Origin: Sepiola atlantica
Lineage: Eukaryota; Mollusca; Cephalopoda; Sepiida; Sepiolidae
Assembly: GCA_963556195.1 (NCBI GenBank)
Contig: OY744537.1
Coordinates: forward strand, 21,831,726-21,895,725
DNA length: 64,000 nucleotides
Direction of reading: 5' to 3'
This document shows, piece by piece, positions 44,114 to 55,929 of this stretch (the stretch's first letter is position 1; the number at the start of each line of letters is the position of its first letter). The notes beneath the pieces were generated by a model. It worked only from the letters and a program-made list of their open reading frames with translations, had not been told where the DNA came from and did no database searches. Made by a program: the position numbers and the translations under genes.

Positions 44114-44885
44114 TTATGGCACATGCGGTACTGGGTTCTACGGAACCCACCCCTGTAGAGTTTTTTGATTTATTTTAAAAAACTGGATAAACTCTAAACT
44201 AGTAGAAATGAAAGATATCCTGTCCCTATTTTATTTTTGCCGGCACTAGAGAGCTTCCAAAGATTCCCACTTCCACTGTTTTATTTTGTCCCCAGTCTTT
44301 TGAAACCTTTGGCATTACTATCTTGGAAGCCGCCATCCACCCCTTGATCCCATTCCCGATGAATTTATTTTTGAAAACTCCTCTTTTAAGTTCCCACTCC
44401 CATTTAGGGACCGACCCGCTTGTTTTCGGTCTTGTGCCGGAAAACAGTGGGCGGTCTAACACTTAGTAATGAGGGAAAGCCGGGCCATACTAACTCCCCT
44501 TTTTTATCATTTTATTTGGTTCTTTATTTTTCTTTCTTTTTGGGTGTTTTTAATATTTTATCTCACTCCCACGATAATTCATTTTACATCGATGTTTTTT
44601 GGGGATATTTTAAGTAGAGATCTACCCACGGTGCGGTATTTTGGTGCAAGGATCTAGTTTAGCAAATGTTTTCTGTTTTTTTTTGTTGTTTTTTTCAATA
44701 AAAAATGTCTACTTTGAAATTTTTTTGAAAATAAAAAATGTCAAAAACTTGTCTCAATTATCCCCGACCTCCCCTTCCCCCATTACATAGCGGCCGTCAT
44801 GCCTAAGGTAAATACATTCCAAAGGATGTAATTTTTATTTAATATAGAAATAAATGTTCCTGCGGAATGTATTTGCCTAAATACA
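44114..44885 (+). other. LINE 3' UTR
   Basis: Contains two AATAAAAAATGTC-type repeats near 44698 and 44730 that can serve as poly(A) signals, and an imperfect 15-bp inverted repeat AGGTAAATACATTCC/GGAATGTATTTGCCT at 44805-44877 just before the U2 junction. Confidence 0.6.
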
Positions 44886-44917
44886 TTTTGGCTAAGATCA
44901 AAGTGTAGTATCTGTTC
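44886..44917 (+). ncRNA. U2 snRNA 5'-end fragment, copy 3 (right flank of the LINE)
   Basis: TTTTGGCTAAGATCAAAGTG then TAGTATCTGTTC. Same end point as copies 1 and 4, directly followed by a short unit. Confidence 0.85.
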
Positions 44918-45271
44918 CGATGGATACTACACCCCATAGACTGGTATTGTCTAGGCCTTCGGGGCTTGATTTACGCCGGTCTATGGGTCGGTGCTGTGCA
45001 GTTCTAGGAGGTCAACCCTCCCAGGCTTTGCCTCCCCTCTTTGGGGAGGAGTAAGTTTATTGCTTACTGCCTGAGGCGCTCCTACCTGGGAATGCCGACG
45101 GGGCTGCCCAGGTAATTTTTAATGGCCAGAGTGCTCGCCTTCTCGGGCGCTGGCTTTTCAAGCCCCACTTTCTCGACCCGACCTTGGGTCACATCTTACT
45201 TGTGGGAATAAGATAAAACTGGCCTTGTGCCTAACCTCCTGGAGAGGAGGTAAATAAAGACTCTTAAGAAG
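44918..45271 (+). repeat. U2-linked short unit, complete copy
   Basis: Near-identical to 37563-37918 from GATGGATACTACACC to GAGAGGAGGTAAATAAAGAC. About 354 bases, with the same hairpins. Confidence 0.8.
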
Positions 45272-45289
45272 AAAGTGTAGTATCTGTTC
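45272..45289 (+). ncRNA. U2 snRNA 5'-end fragment, copy 4 (short)
   Basis: Only AAAGTGTAGTATCTGTTC remains. The preceding GGCTAAGATC is missing, so the upstream junction differs from the other copies. Confidence 0.8.
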
Positions 45290-45600
45290 CGATGGATACT
45301 GCACCCCATAGACTGGTATTGTCTTGGCTTTTGGGGCTTGATTTACGCCGGTCTATGGGTCTGTCCTGTGCAGTTCTAGGAGGTCAACCCTCCCAGGCTT
45401 CACCTTCCCTCTTTGGGGAGGAGTAAGTTTATTGCTTACTGCCTGAGGCGCCCCTACCGACGGTGCTGTCCAGGCAATTTTTAATGGCCAGAGTGCTCAC
45501 TACTTGGGCGCTGGCTTTTCAAATCCCACTTTCCGACCTTGTGTCACATATTCCTATTGTGGGTAGGAGTTGTATAACTCAGAGTCGAATTGTGTTTCTG
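45290..45600 (+). repeat. U2-linked short unit, 3'-damaged copy
   Basis: Follows copy 4 of the U2 fragment. Matches the complete unit to GCGCTGGCTTTTCAAATCCC, then diverges near 45540. Confidence 0.75.
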
Positions 45601-46251
45601 GAGTGCCTTATACTATGAATCTATTTTTTTTTTTTTTTCGTAATTTGGACGGAATAGTGAAAGGGCGGTTTGTGAACAAAGCATTAAACAATAAGTTTGT
45701 TCTTATTTATTTATTTTTCACGAAAATGTAAAAAACACGAAAATTAAATGCTAAAATAAATTTTTTTAAAAAAGCATTTTTAAAGCGTTTAGTTACAAAA
45801 GTATGTTTGAAATTCTATATAAGAAATAATGAAAACAACTACGCTTTAAGAATGAGGCATATTAAAATAATTAGCTTAGTTAAAAAAAAACTTGTTTTGC
45901 TAGTCGATTGTTGTGACGAGGAGAATTATAAAAAAAATAATTTGTCAAAAGAAATTATTCACCTTGCAGGAGGGAAGGGGCGCACGTCCTTTGAAAAGTA
46001 ATGAAAACTGTGTCGGTTCTTTGTCATTATTATTATTATTATCACTTTAAAATTATAATCGAATAACAGCAAACAATTATTTATTTTGAACTGTTTAAGT
46101 GTGTAATTATGGAAATAAGATAAATAAAATATTGCGTGTGAAAATGTGCTTGACTATATATAGAGTATTTCTAAAGAATGCAGTATATTAATTATTTAAA
46201 TTAGAGTAACCTGTTTTGGTGGTAATATAGGATTGATAAATAAAAACATAT
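45601..46251. other. No recognisable gene
   Basis: T-run near 45625-45640. A 64-codon frame at 45807-46001 has no domain and is AT-driven. Confidence 0.4.
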
Positions 46252-46780
46252 TTGGCATTTATTCATTTAGATATAGGCGAATGTAACTCCCATAATAATA
46301 AAGCTAATAGTTACATTGGTTTTACAACGACTCCCCTATCCCACCGCCTCAGCATGCATCTTGTAAACTCTAATTCAATTTACCAACATCTACGAAAACA
46401 TAACTGCCCCCCCCCCTCTGATTTAAGACAAATCTTAGTATGTAACACTAAAATAATACCTTCCGAAACCAATTAAAAAAAAATACTCAAAGATATCTTC
46501 ATTAAAACCCAACAATCTACAATTAATAACATTACTTATGAAACCAGCAGCAAATGCTTAACGTAAGACAATTTTATCCTATGATACTAATTTTGGCGTC
46601 GCAAAATTTAAATTTTTGGAACAGTGTGAGAACATTCTCGTTCTGTCTAACTGACTTCACATGCACATTCTCGGCTGCTTTTTAAAATTGTCTCCTTTTC
46701 TCTAGCTTTTTTGTTCATTTGTTTTTGTAACCTGAAGATGATTCGACAAACAATCGAAAACGTTCATGATACATATGGAA
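46252..46780 (+). pseudogene. Penelope-like element, GIY-YIG end with hammerhead-like terminus
   Basis: The frame reads SYIGFTTTPLSHRLSMHL, IYQHLRKHNC and DLRQILVCNTKII, matching the GIY-YIG end of a Penelope-like protein of a subtype with YIGFTT. A frameshift lies near 46475. Downstream, CTGAAGA-T-GATT, a loop, AATC and GAAAAC (46732-46760) form a hammerhead-like core with one extra base. Confidence 0.75.
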
Positions 46781-46824
46781 CATACAATAATTCATTTTAC
46801 TTTAACACAAAAAAGATCTTATAA

Positions 46825-46826
<2 letters not shown>

Positions 46827-46874
<48 letters not shown>
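46827..46874. repeat. (TA)n microsatellite
   Basis: About 48 bases of TA repeat. Confidence 0.95.
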
Positions 46875-46879
<5 letters not shown>

Positions 46880-47029
46880 TTTTTTAAATTATTTTTTGTT
46901 CTTTTGTATTTTGGTTTTGGACTTTAATATTTTGATTCTTAACGGTCCCAACCACGTGACTCCCTAAATTTTGAAATTTAAATTTCTTTTCTTTTTCTTT
47001 TTCTTTCTTTTTCCATTTCATTCTTCCCA

Positions 47030-47250
47030 AATATGATCTAGGGTTAAGATCGGATTCTAACTCTGCCTGATGAGATCTCAGTTTGTAATAGCTGTTGATC
47101 GATAACATCGATATGCCAGTGTCGCAGATTTTGTACATGTCTGTGTAAATAAAAATAATTATATATAAAAGCTCTATTGGATATTGAGCACTTTTTATAA
47201 ACCCGGTAAAAATTCTTTGGATTACTACCCTGTGAATGTTTTACCTGGAT

Positions 47251-47260
<10 letters not shown>
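47030..47260 (-). repeat. Penelope-terminus-type repeat, single copy of the 6042-6435 arm
   Basis: Reverse-oriented match to 6042-6280: GATCGATAACATCGATATGC, TGTCGCAGATTTTGTACATG, TGTGTAAATAAAA, TTGAGCACTTTTTATAAACC and CCTGGATTATTATATA. It runs into a TA tract. Confidence 0.8.

Positions 47261-47297
<37 letters not shown>
47254..47297. repeat. (TA)n microsatellite
   Basis: About 44 bases of TA repeat. Confidence 0.95.
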
Positions 47298-47300
<3 letters not shown>

Positions 47301-47580
47301 AGATTGTAGTTTGCTTGAAGCATTGCTGGTAAATATAAGTGCAGGTTTGTAATCCGAGGCTGTAGCAATGCGATGTAGTTGCCGGAAGGTGGAGAGGGTG
47401 AACAGAAACAAACGAGGAGAGAAAACGAGAATGGAATCTCAAAACGATTTATTAATATTTCACGTAAAAACTGATTAAATACCAGAATAGTAAATACTGT
47501 CAGGTAAATAAAAAGTTCGGCAAAAGGTCATCTTAAATTTTCGAAAGAAAAACTTTCATTATCAAAAGACAACAATTAAA

Positions 47581-47850
47581 GACCTACAATGCGCTAAGTG
47601 TCAAAAGTTCTACATCGGTAGTACCGTTAGGCCTCTACACCAACGCATTAAAGAACATCTGAGACCCACATTTCTTCCTTCCACAAACACTTAATATCAT
47701 GTGGCAACACACATCGCTCTATCAGTGCCCGCATTCTCAACTCTGTCCGCAATATCGGTCAGCTTCGAATTTCGGAAGCTATTCTAATCTCTAAATTTCG
47801 TCCAACTTTGAATAACAGATTTGAGTTGTCTTCCCCTTTCATCCTCTGAT
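47581..47850 (+). pseudogene. Penelope-like element GIY-YIG C-terminus
   Basis: CAKCQKFYIGSTVRPLHQRI then KEHLR, a shift, and RSISARILNSVRNIGQLRIS then EAILISKFRPTLNNRFELSS to a stop at about 47850. This is the classic GIY-YIG end (YIGST, R, and N-containing tail). One frameshift and a stop lie near 47692. It is a different subtype from those at 4766 and 46252. Confidence 0.8.
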
Positions 47851-48039
47851 TCTTACATCCTCACACTCCCACCCAACTTCCTTGCCTTTGTCTCCTCCTT
47901 CCTTTTATTTGCCCAGCGCCATCCACCCCACACTTCAATGCGTTTTATCCTGTGTTTAATTTTTACACGTTACATATTTATAAATAAAACATTATAATTA
48001 TAGACATAAATGTAAACAAGAATGGAATAATATACACTT

Positions 48040-48828
48040 TATGTATATATATATATAGGCCTTGTGTATGTGTATGCATATATACATGTATGTATATATG
48101 GGTGTATTTTCATGTGTGTGTATGTATATGTGGATACATTTATAATCCCTAAACTAAAGTTTGAAATTCAATAAAATAAAATAATAAAATTTAAAATAGA
48201 AAAAAAAAATTATAATAATAAAAAATAAATAAATATATAAATAAATAATAATAACAAAAAAAAAATAATAAATAAATAAATAGAATAAATTCATATAAAT
48301 TCAGTTCTAGGAGTATTATACCCTTGAAATACCCTTAAAATAAGATAAATATGTATTTAGATATTTACACTTTATATATATATATATGTGTGTGTATATA
48401 TTTTTATCTCTTAATTCCGCCCCCGTTCTCTTTCCAACGGTTCCTCTTAATCCCCCCTCGTTCCAACGGTTCCTTCCTACCCTCATGACATTAATTCCTT
48501 CCACAATTGATTTAAATTTCTTCTCAAATTTAAAATCTCATTTCTAACCATATTCCGCTTGTTCTAAGTTATCCCTCTTTGACTGCCCATATAATAATAA
48601 CGGCCCACACGTAAATTTAAAATTTAGAATTGAATAAATAAAGAAAAGTTAATAAATCAAATAAAATAAAAATAATAATAAAATTATAATAATTAGTATG
48701 TTAACTTTAGCTGAAAATTATATAATTGAATTTTGACATGTTCTGCGTTCCTACTCCCAATAGTCTGCGGCAGTGTTTCAACAGTTTGATTCCGGTTTTC
48801 CCGTTTTTTCGACCCTTTCGGTCTTTAA
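48040..48828. other. AT-rich element interior, no gene
   Basis: Short TA/GT-rich runs near 48045-48130 and 48370-48405, an A/T-only stretch at 48170-48300, and a C-rich patch near 48415-48490. It lies between the inverted arms. Confidence 0.5.
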
Positions 48829-49062
48829 TTGTTGTCTTTTGATAATGAAATTTTTTCTTTCGAAACTTTAAGATTACCTTTTGCCGAACTTTTTATTTAC
48901 CTGACAGTATTTACTATTCTGGTATTTAATCAGTTTTTACGTGAAATATTAATAAATCGTTTTGAGATTCCACTCTCGTTTTCGCTCCTCGTTTGTTTCT
49001 GTTCACCCTCTCCACCTTCCGGCAACTACATCGCATTGCTACAGCCTCGATTTACAAACCTG

Positions 49063-49199
<137 letters not shown>

Positions 49200-50285
49200 A
49201 GCTCTGAATATTTTATATTCTAGCTATTACGCTTTATGGCGACCACTTGTTCTTGTATATCTTTCCCTTACACACGGTCGCTATTTTGTGTGTTGTGTTA
49301 TTTGTGAATGACACATCAGTATCGGATAAAGAAAGAAAGGGCAATAGTGAAGAAACAGCTGAATTTGTATACATACATATTTATTCTCAGATAAACAGTC
49401 CGTTGAAGACAAATGTAAAAAGTATTACGGAAACATGTAACGAGGTACACAATGTGATATGCAAAAGTGTAGAACCACAGACAAAATTTATAAAGAGAGA
49501 ATACATTACGGTCTTTATTGCAATCGAGTAAAAACATGTTGTCCCAAGTGTCTGAGATTGAGAGAATGCATGAGCAATGGATAAATAATGTATGTATTAA
49601 ATGTTGGTTGTGTTTTGTGAATCCAAGCAACTGCTACCAGAAAACGCGTCTGACAGATGCAGGTTTCTAAAGATCATGCAGAGATGGACAGCCGGCCGGG
49701 CCACATCTGACAAGACAGAAAGAGAATAAGATAGCGTTCTAAATTCCCCACATAGGGTGGAACTAGATTTCAGACTTCTGACGCCTTATAGAAAACCAAA
49801 CAATATCCGATTATATATTAATAAACAATCGACCATCCACCCGCAGTTTTCAAATAAATCCCTAAATCGATAAGCCATAGACTCGCCATTAATTCCAGCA
49901 ATATAAATATATTCAACTGACAAAAAAAGAACACGAAACAGATTTAAAAAATAATATATATTGTGATAAATTAGTGCAGGAGAAAGAACACAAAAAATAA
50001 ATAAATATCAAGATCTAAAATGGGAATTAGTTAGACTATGGAAATGTAAAGAAGTAAAGGTGATTCCTGTTGTAATTGGAACACTTGAAACCATAACGAA
50101 AAGCCACCATAAATGACTTAAACAGATTGACGAGACAATTTTTTTCCAATTCTGCAAAGGGCTTGCCCGTTAGGAAAGGTGAAAGTGTTAATGTACAGCT
50201 TGAATGTCTAAAGTCAAGGGAATTGACTTGATGTTCAAAAAAGAAAAATCCAACTACAAACATCCAAAAGTTAAGACTACTATGA

Positions 50286-50286
<1 letters not shown>
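49200..50286. other. No recognisable gene
   Basis: The plus-strand frame at 49247-49531 has no known domain. A Leu-rich frame on the minus strand from 50036 is only a product of the adjacent TAA repeat. Confidence 0.4.
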
Positions 50287-50378
<92 letters not shown>

Positions 50379-50379
50379 T
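50287..50379. repeat. (TAA)n microsatellite
   Basis: About 31 TAA units without interruption. Confidence 0.97.
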
Positions 50380-50959
50380 TTACTGGTAAAGGCACAAACT
50401 TATACTAAGTAGATAGTTAATATTTTCGTATAATTGCCTCGTCTGTTGTATTGTATTCCCCATGAAAATGAAAGAAAAACACTACTCATGTTACAGGATC
50501 ACAGGTAAATTAAAACTGGGCCTGGTATTTCGACATATACCAAAACATGAAATGAAATCAGATAAAATTGAAAGCCGTGGGACGCAAAAGAAAGATCTGA
50601 GTTTCATAATCGACAGGTTCTCCTTCGCTGGTTAACATGGGGGACCTGGTCGGTATCCTGTGAATTTAGGCTTCTCTAATTTTAGAAACAAGTTTACTGA
50701 CCAAAACCAGGTAAGTAGCCTCTCTAATTCCAGGTACGACAATAACACAGATTAACACAGGAATGAAAGAATGAAAAAACAACAAACCAAAAAGCCATAG
50801 AAAGAAATTGACCACAAAAGGGAATAGACTGGTAATGGAATGCTACTACAGAAGTAACCCAAAAGAAAGAAGCTTTCGAAAGTGAATGAAAAATCTATGA
50901 GACATATCGTCTGACTACTATACAACGGAACAAAGTATGGTAGATCAAGAAAGACAGAT
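50380..50959. other. No recognisable gene, possible LINE 5' part
   Basis: Short broken frames precede the LINE coding fragment. I cannot assign them with confidence. Confidence 0.35.
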
Positions 50960-52350
50960 CCTTAAACGAGGGTAGTGCTAAAGCTGGAACTAATGGAAGT
51001 CCAACGAACTATAAATGATGTAACAAAGCAAAAAACACCTCTTGTTGAAAGCCCACAGGTAATAGACTGGGTAAAAATAAACACTGAAACTGATGAGACC
51101 GATATCTATGAAACGTCAGAACTCACTGAGGAAGAAGCATCAGAAGTTGAAAACATCAAACGATTTATGAACAAGGACAAAACAAAACTCCTATCTCTAA
51201 ATAACGAAAAATTGAAAAAAATAAAATTAGAAACAGAAAAAATGAACAGACTTCTCTTATACGTCTCAACAGATACCATCACAGACCTAAGCAATCTAAT
51301 TTATGCAGGGGTCAAATTAATAAATATGAAAATTAAAGTAGAAACAAAACCCCACCATAAGAATGGGGCGACAAAACCTGGATGGAAAACCAGACTTGAA
51401 ACCCAGATCAGAAAACTTAAAAAAGAATCTAAAGCCGTTAATAGGATGACAGAGTACAGAAAACGGCAGAAGAATGGAAATAGGACATACAAAGAAGAAA
51501 GACTAAATAAGAAACATGAAGAACTGAAACAAAAGATAGCAGCAAAATAAGGAGACCGAAACAATACAGATACAAATCGGAACAGTACAAAATAGGACTT
51601 TCGAAAACAATGAAATCCAGTTTTATCAAAACGTAAATGGGGAAAGAACAAGAACAGAACAACCATACCTGACAGGAATAAAACACTTCTGGAGCAAAAT
51701 ATGGGGAATGCAACAAAATCACAACAAAAATGCTGAATGGCTGAAACACATGGAAGAAGAGCTTCAGGAAATTGAAGAATGAACAGAGACCGAAATTACT
51801 GAGAAACACTCAAGTCAACTCTAAGGAAAATGGTAAATTGAAAAGCACCAGGTTACAATGGAATACATCCATACTGGTTTTTAACATTCATGACCCCTAC
51901 ATGAAAGACTGACACAAAACCTGAGATGTATCCACGAAATAGATGAAAGGAAGAACTACATTTATACTGAAAAGCGAAGGACCCCTAGCAACTACGGACC
52001 AATAACCTGCTTACCTACCATGTGGAAAATCTTAACGGTACAATTGAGAGAACATATCTACCGCTCTCTGAATAATCGTGAACTACTCTCCAAGGAACAG
52101 AACGGATGCCAAAAATGGAAAAGGGGGACGCATGACCTGTTATACATAGATCAAAATATCTTGAAGGAAGTAAAAAACATTTTTTTTAAATAGTCATGGC
52201 ATGGATCGATTACAAGAAAGCCTACAGCAGAATCCCTCAAGCATGGATAAAAAAAAATCATAAGGACTTTACTTTTCTAGTGACACCATGCCATGAGGAA
52301 GAAAAAGTCAAAAGAAAAACACAAACTGTTTCTATACATGAAGATGACGT
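50960..52350 (+). pseudogene. Non-LTR retrotransposon: pre-RT region and N-terminal RT
   Basis: An open frame at 50975-51550 has a Lys/Glu-rich coiled region (LNNEKLKKIKLETEKMNRLL), LIYAGVKLI, then PGWKTRLETQIRKLKKESKA. After frameshifts come FENNEIQFYQNVNGE, HFWSKIWGM, AEWLKHMEEEL, RTPSNYGPITCLPTMWKILT, LLSKEQNGCQKWKRGTHDLL and MAWIDYKKAY. These are in the order of a LINE family I know from marine invertebrates, with RT motifs 1 to 3 (SNYGPITCLP, EQNGC, IDYKKAY). The catalytic YADD block is missing. Clade uncertain. Confidence 0.75.
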
Positions 52351-52934
52351 TATATCGTCGAAACTAAGTTGATTTTGAATGAATTAATATTTATTTAAAA
52401 AAATATATTTCTGCATTTATGGGGTCGTCTTTTGAGATCTGTTTTCTGTGTACAACCATGTCTTTTAAGTGTGGAGCTGGTTTTTCAGACCTTATTACAC
52501 ATCATTCAAATTGTCTCACCTTGAGAAACAATTTGGGTCTTTGTTATTTCAAGCTTTCATACTTTCAGCTTCTAGAATATGATCGTCACTCTAACCCAGA
52601 GTTAACACTTGAGTTGCTCATGTTCTTAAGTTTCGGGCAGTAGGTAGCAACTCGAAATAAAAATAAATTCCTCTTTCTCTCCTTCTTCTTCTTCTTCCCT
52701 TTCGTTTTCTCTCTTCTTCCTTCTATCACTTTAGATGACGGCACTACGTGTTTCTCAGGCAACTGCCCCGCCGCTCTTACCCAAACATTGATTGCTCTTA
52801 TAGTGCAGCCTCCTTCCCACAATCCGTCTCCGCCGGAAGTACTTCCTTCCCATAAAAACGCATTGCTCCTTCTCTTTCTTTTCTTTCGTTGTGCCCGGCT
52901 CCCCACATGAGGTAAGTTGTACGTTTGTCGTCGT
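52351..52934. other. No recognisable gene
   Basis: A 74-codon frame at 52419-52643 has no identifiable domain. A CTT-rich run near 52675-52720. Confidence 0.4.
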
Positions 52935-53735
52935 CGCATTCAAATATACAACACCAAACAATGTTCTTCGACCACACTACAACTGTCCCTTATACGCCTT
53001 CTCCACTCAGCCCTACTTAAAGCTACCTCCTCCCAGTTGCCTACATCAAACCTCATGAATGTGAGCTTGTTCCTAATGCGGTCCTTGTACCACGTTTTCG
53101 ACTTGTGTTGAGGACACTTTCCAAGATGTAGATCACCATAAAATAGTTCCTTTGAGAGTCTATCGTCCCTCATGTGAACCATATATACTGTCCAGCGCAT
53201 TTAATATCATGTTACTAGAGAGTCAATACTCGGACATTTTTCCATGACAAAGATCTCAGTGTCAGGAGTTCTGCCCTGCCATTTGATGTAGAGTATACAT
53301 CTTAGATATTTCTTCTGAAAACATTTCGGCAATTTGATATGTTTGCAAAAAGGCATCTAGACTTCAGAGGAATAGAGAAGAGCTGTCAGAACACATGACC
53401 GATACACACAAACCTTGCCTTAGTTGTACTGAGTTCACTTCCACCACATGCACTCAGCATATTTCCTAGCTAACAGAAAGAGTCTACTACCTCCAGGGTG
53501 TTGTCATCTAGTACCACCTATTTGTGGGAACCACCATCAATAGGGCGTGCCTGTCCCAGACATCTCCTACACTTCAAGTTGGGGTTCAGAGCTAACTTAC
53601 TCTTCAGATCACTGCACTCTTTGTGGACCTACAATAGGCACAAGTTACACTGCATCACATTGCATCCATCACACAAAACAAGGATACCGACCAGAGTCCC
53701 TTAGAGAGTGTAGCCAGGAGCCACACACCATCACT
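52935..53735 (-). pseudogene. Non-LTR retrotransposon C-terminus with PHD-like Cys segment
   Basis: On the minus strand: CDGCNVMQCNLC, VHKECSDLKSKL, LKCRRCLGQARPIDG, TLEVVDSFC.LGNMLSA (dot for stop), DDRLSKELFYGDLHLGK then CPQHKSKTWYKDRIRNKL and WRRRIRDSC. This is the typical end of a LINE ORF2 (FGHV-like, DDRLPK, FYGEL, WR...). A PHD/zinc-knuckle-like Cys-His segment precedes the last part. Many stops. Confidence 0.8.
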
Positions 53736-54894
53736 TTGAGTTTAGGTAAGTTTACCCTTAAACCCATGACTTCCAGATCGTTTTATACTTACAATTCTGT
53801 ATTAGTGGAAATATTTGACGAACATTTACTAATAACTGTTTACTGAAACGATGGCACCAATGAGATTGGCTAGTCTCTATTTACTTTCCTCCCCACGAGA
53901 GCAAAAATTAAAATTGCCTCAGTACAGAAGGATTTCTCCTCCTTCGACCGAGGACAGAACAGATCCTACACTTTGATCCCAAACGCAAAAAATAAATATT
54001 TCAGATATATGTGTGTTAAGGGTTGTATGGACTAACCAATCAAAATAATCTTTGAAGGCTTTTAAAATTTTAGTTGAACATGTTTGTGTTTTTAATCTAA
54101 TTTTGGAGGTACAAAATTACCGGTAATTGATTTTTTGGGCTCTCTTTTATGAATTTAAATATTCTAAATTAATTAAAAATTAATTAATTAAAAATTAATT
54201 AAAGATTAATTAAAGATTAATTAAAAATTAATTAATTAAAGATGTAATATTATTTTTTTTCTAGTGATGCTACTTTATGCAATTACTTTTCAATTAAAAC
54301 TAAAATTTAACCTTAAATGTTTGATTTTTACGGTTTTACTATTGGTTTAAAATTGAATAATTCGTAAATGTTGACCTCTCTAGTTCATGCCATATGTCTA
54401 TGAAAATATTTCGAAAGGGGACAGACATACAAACGTGATCTATTTCCTATGTTATTCTACACTAAACAATGCACAAAGAGCAATTACAGAACAAAAGTAA
54501 ATTTTCATGGGAATAAAAGCATGGACATGGCTGAAGCATCAGCTGATCTGATACATACAGATCTCAAGTGACCTTGAGTGACGCACGCTCAGCTGAGTAA
54601 TTATTTATTGTAATGACGGGATCTTCAAGAATCACGAGATACAAATTCGTAAATATTTGTACTCAAAAACTATTTTTGCAAAATAGTAAAGAAAAAACTG
54701 ATGGATGACATTTTTGGATGACATTGTAAACGCTTACGAAATAATAGACTCAGTGTTACTGAATGGAAACAATATCTTATTATTTATTTTTACTGGGGCC
54801 TACCTCTCACAATTACAAAGTTGCCGGATTCTAGACTAGCATATTTGTGAGAGCTTGGCCCAACTTTAAAAAAAAGGGATATGTTTACAATTTT
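53736..54894. other. No recognisable gene; AATTAATTA block
   Basis: 54170-54245 is a run of ATTAATTAA units with single-base changes. The motif AGAAGGATTTCTCCT near 53925 also occurs near 409. No gene. Confidence 0.45.
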
Positions 54895-55323
54895 TATTCA
54901 GTAAAGATCTCCTGACATATGGTAGTGAAACATGGGCACTTAACAAGGCAGCGATGGAAAAGCTAAGAGTGGCACAGTACAAAATGGAACGCATTATGCT
55001 CGACATAAGTTTACGTGATAGAAAAAGAAACACCTGGATCAGACAGCAAACTGGAGTAAATGACATCATCACTACAATACGAATGGTAAAACATAGATGG
55101 GCAGGTCATCTTTCAAGATGTACAGACAACTGGTGGACATATAGAGTGACAGAATGGACCCCGGGGGCAATGGAAAAGCCCTAGTGAAAAACCCGGTGAA
55201 GGGACGACCTCGATAGTCAACTAGGTCCTACTTGGCCATGCTTAGCCAGGGATAAAACAAGGTGTAAAGAAACCAGGGGAGGGGGCTTCTTTCACCAGGA
55301 GTGAAATTTAAAAAAAGAGACCC

Positions 55324-55365
<42 letters not shown>
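54895..55365 (+). pseudogene. RTE-type LINE 3' end with (GAT)n tail
   Basis: LLTYGSETWALNKAAMEKLR, AQYKMERIMLDISLRDRKRN, WIRQQTGVNDIITTIR and KHRWAGHLSRCTDNWWTYRV form the C-terminus of RTE-type ORF2. A short 3' UTR follows and ends in about 41 bases of GAT repeat, as RTE elements do. The copy is 5'-truncated at about 54895, and one in-frame region of 76 codons remains open. Confidence 0.85.
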
Positions 55366-55366
<1 letters not shown>

Positions 55367-55929
55367 TGATCTTTTCATACCCAGAGGATTATTCTAGTTT
55401 AGCAAATATTTAGTGTATCTGTATAATTGTTGTGTTTCAATCTTGTGTCATATATGCATAAAACCAAGTTGCTTTAATCGTTACAGAAACATCAAAGCTC
55501 AAAAATTGTACTAGATCTGGTGAAAGACAGAAGAGGTTTATTCAATTTGATCTTCGTTCCAAATCACTGATCTGTGGGAGGATAGACAGAGAGGGATCGA
55601 TAATCACTTTTTAATCATTATTTTTCAGCCTATCTCGATTTTTACGTTCACACATTGCATGCTTCCAAATGGACTGCTGTCTTCTCTCTCCCACTCTCTT
55701 TGATCCATGTGATGTGATATCCATTTCTATTAATTCCCAGTCTAGTAATCCTCACCCCGATTTCAGCAAATTGACCTTGTCTGACATTTCATTTCCTGGT
55801 ATTCTCAACTAGCCACTTTATACACTAGTGGGTTTACTCGCCCAATATCTAGCATAATTTATATGCGAAGCTTATCAAACACGATGCACAACTGTTGTTC
55901 CAAGTTACTAATTTTTCTTTTTGGATTTC
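55366..55929. other. No recognisable gene
   Basis: Nothing seen. Confidence 0.4.

Larger units (their letters stand above)
37957..44885 (+). mobile_element. Tx1/L1-type LINE inserted at a U2 snRNA site (Keno-like)
   Basis: About 6.9 kb with a 1.2-kb GC-rich 5' UTR, a Gag-like ORF1, an ORF2 with endonuclease, reverse transcriptase and C-terminal zinc knuckle, and an A-rich 3' UTR. The same 30 bases of U2 flank both ends (37925-37956 and 44886-44917), as a target duplication would. The Keno group within the Tx1 clade is known to target U2 snRNA genes, which fits. The region is GC-richer than its surroundings. At least six frameshifts disable this copy. Confidence 0.85.
47340..49062 (+). mobile_element. 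Penelope-like element with inverted terminal repeats of about 235 bp
   Basis: The left arm (47340-47575) and right arm (48829-49062) are inverted copies sharing TGCAGGTTTGTAA, GCTGTAGCAATGCGATGTAG, TTGAGATTCCA-type and CTTTTTATTTACCTGACAGT blocks. TA tracts lie on both sides. The body is mostly non-coding apart from the GIY-YIG end. The arms contain a degraded CTGAnGA...GAAAC core (TTGATAATGAAA...CTTTCGAAAC). Inverted terminal repeats are common in Penelope-like elements. Confidence 0.8.

Noticed and set aside
37527..45289. Functional U2 snRNA genes
   Set aside because: Only the first 20 to 40 bases of U2 are present in each copy; Sm site and 3' stem-loops are missing.
50036..50395. Poly-leucine frame on the minus strand
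   Set aside because: It arises from the (TAA)n microsatellite.
51090..51120. Hammerhead core CTGATGAG...GAAACGTC
   Set aside because: It lies in a LINE coding frame and the bases between cannot form stem II.
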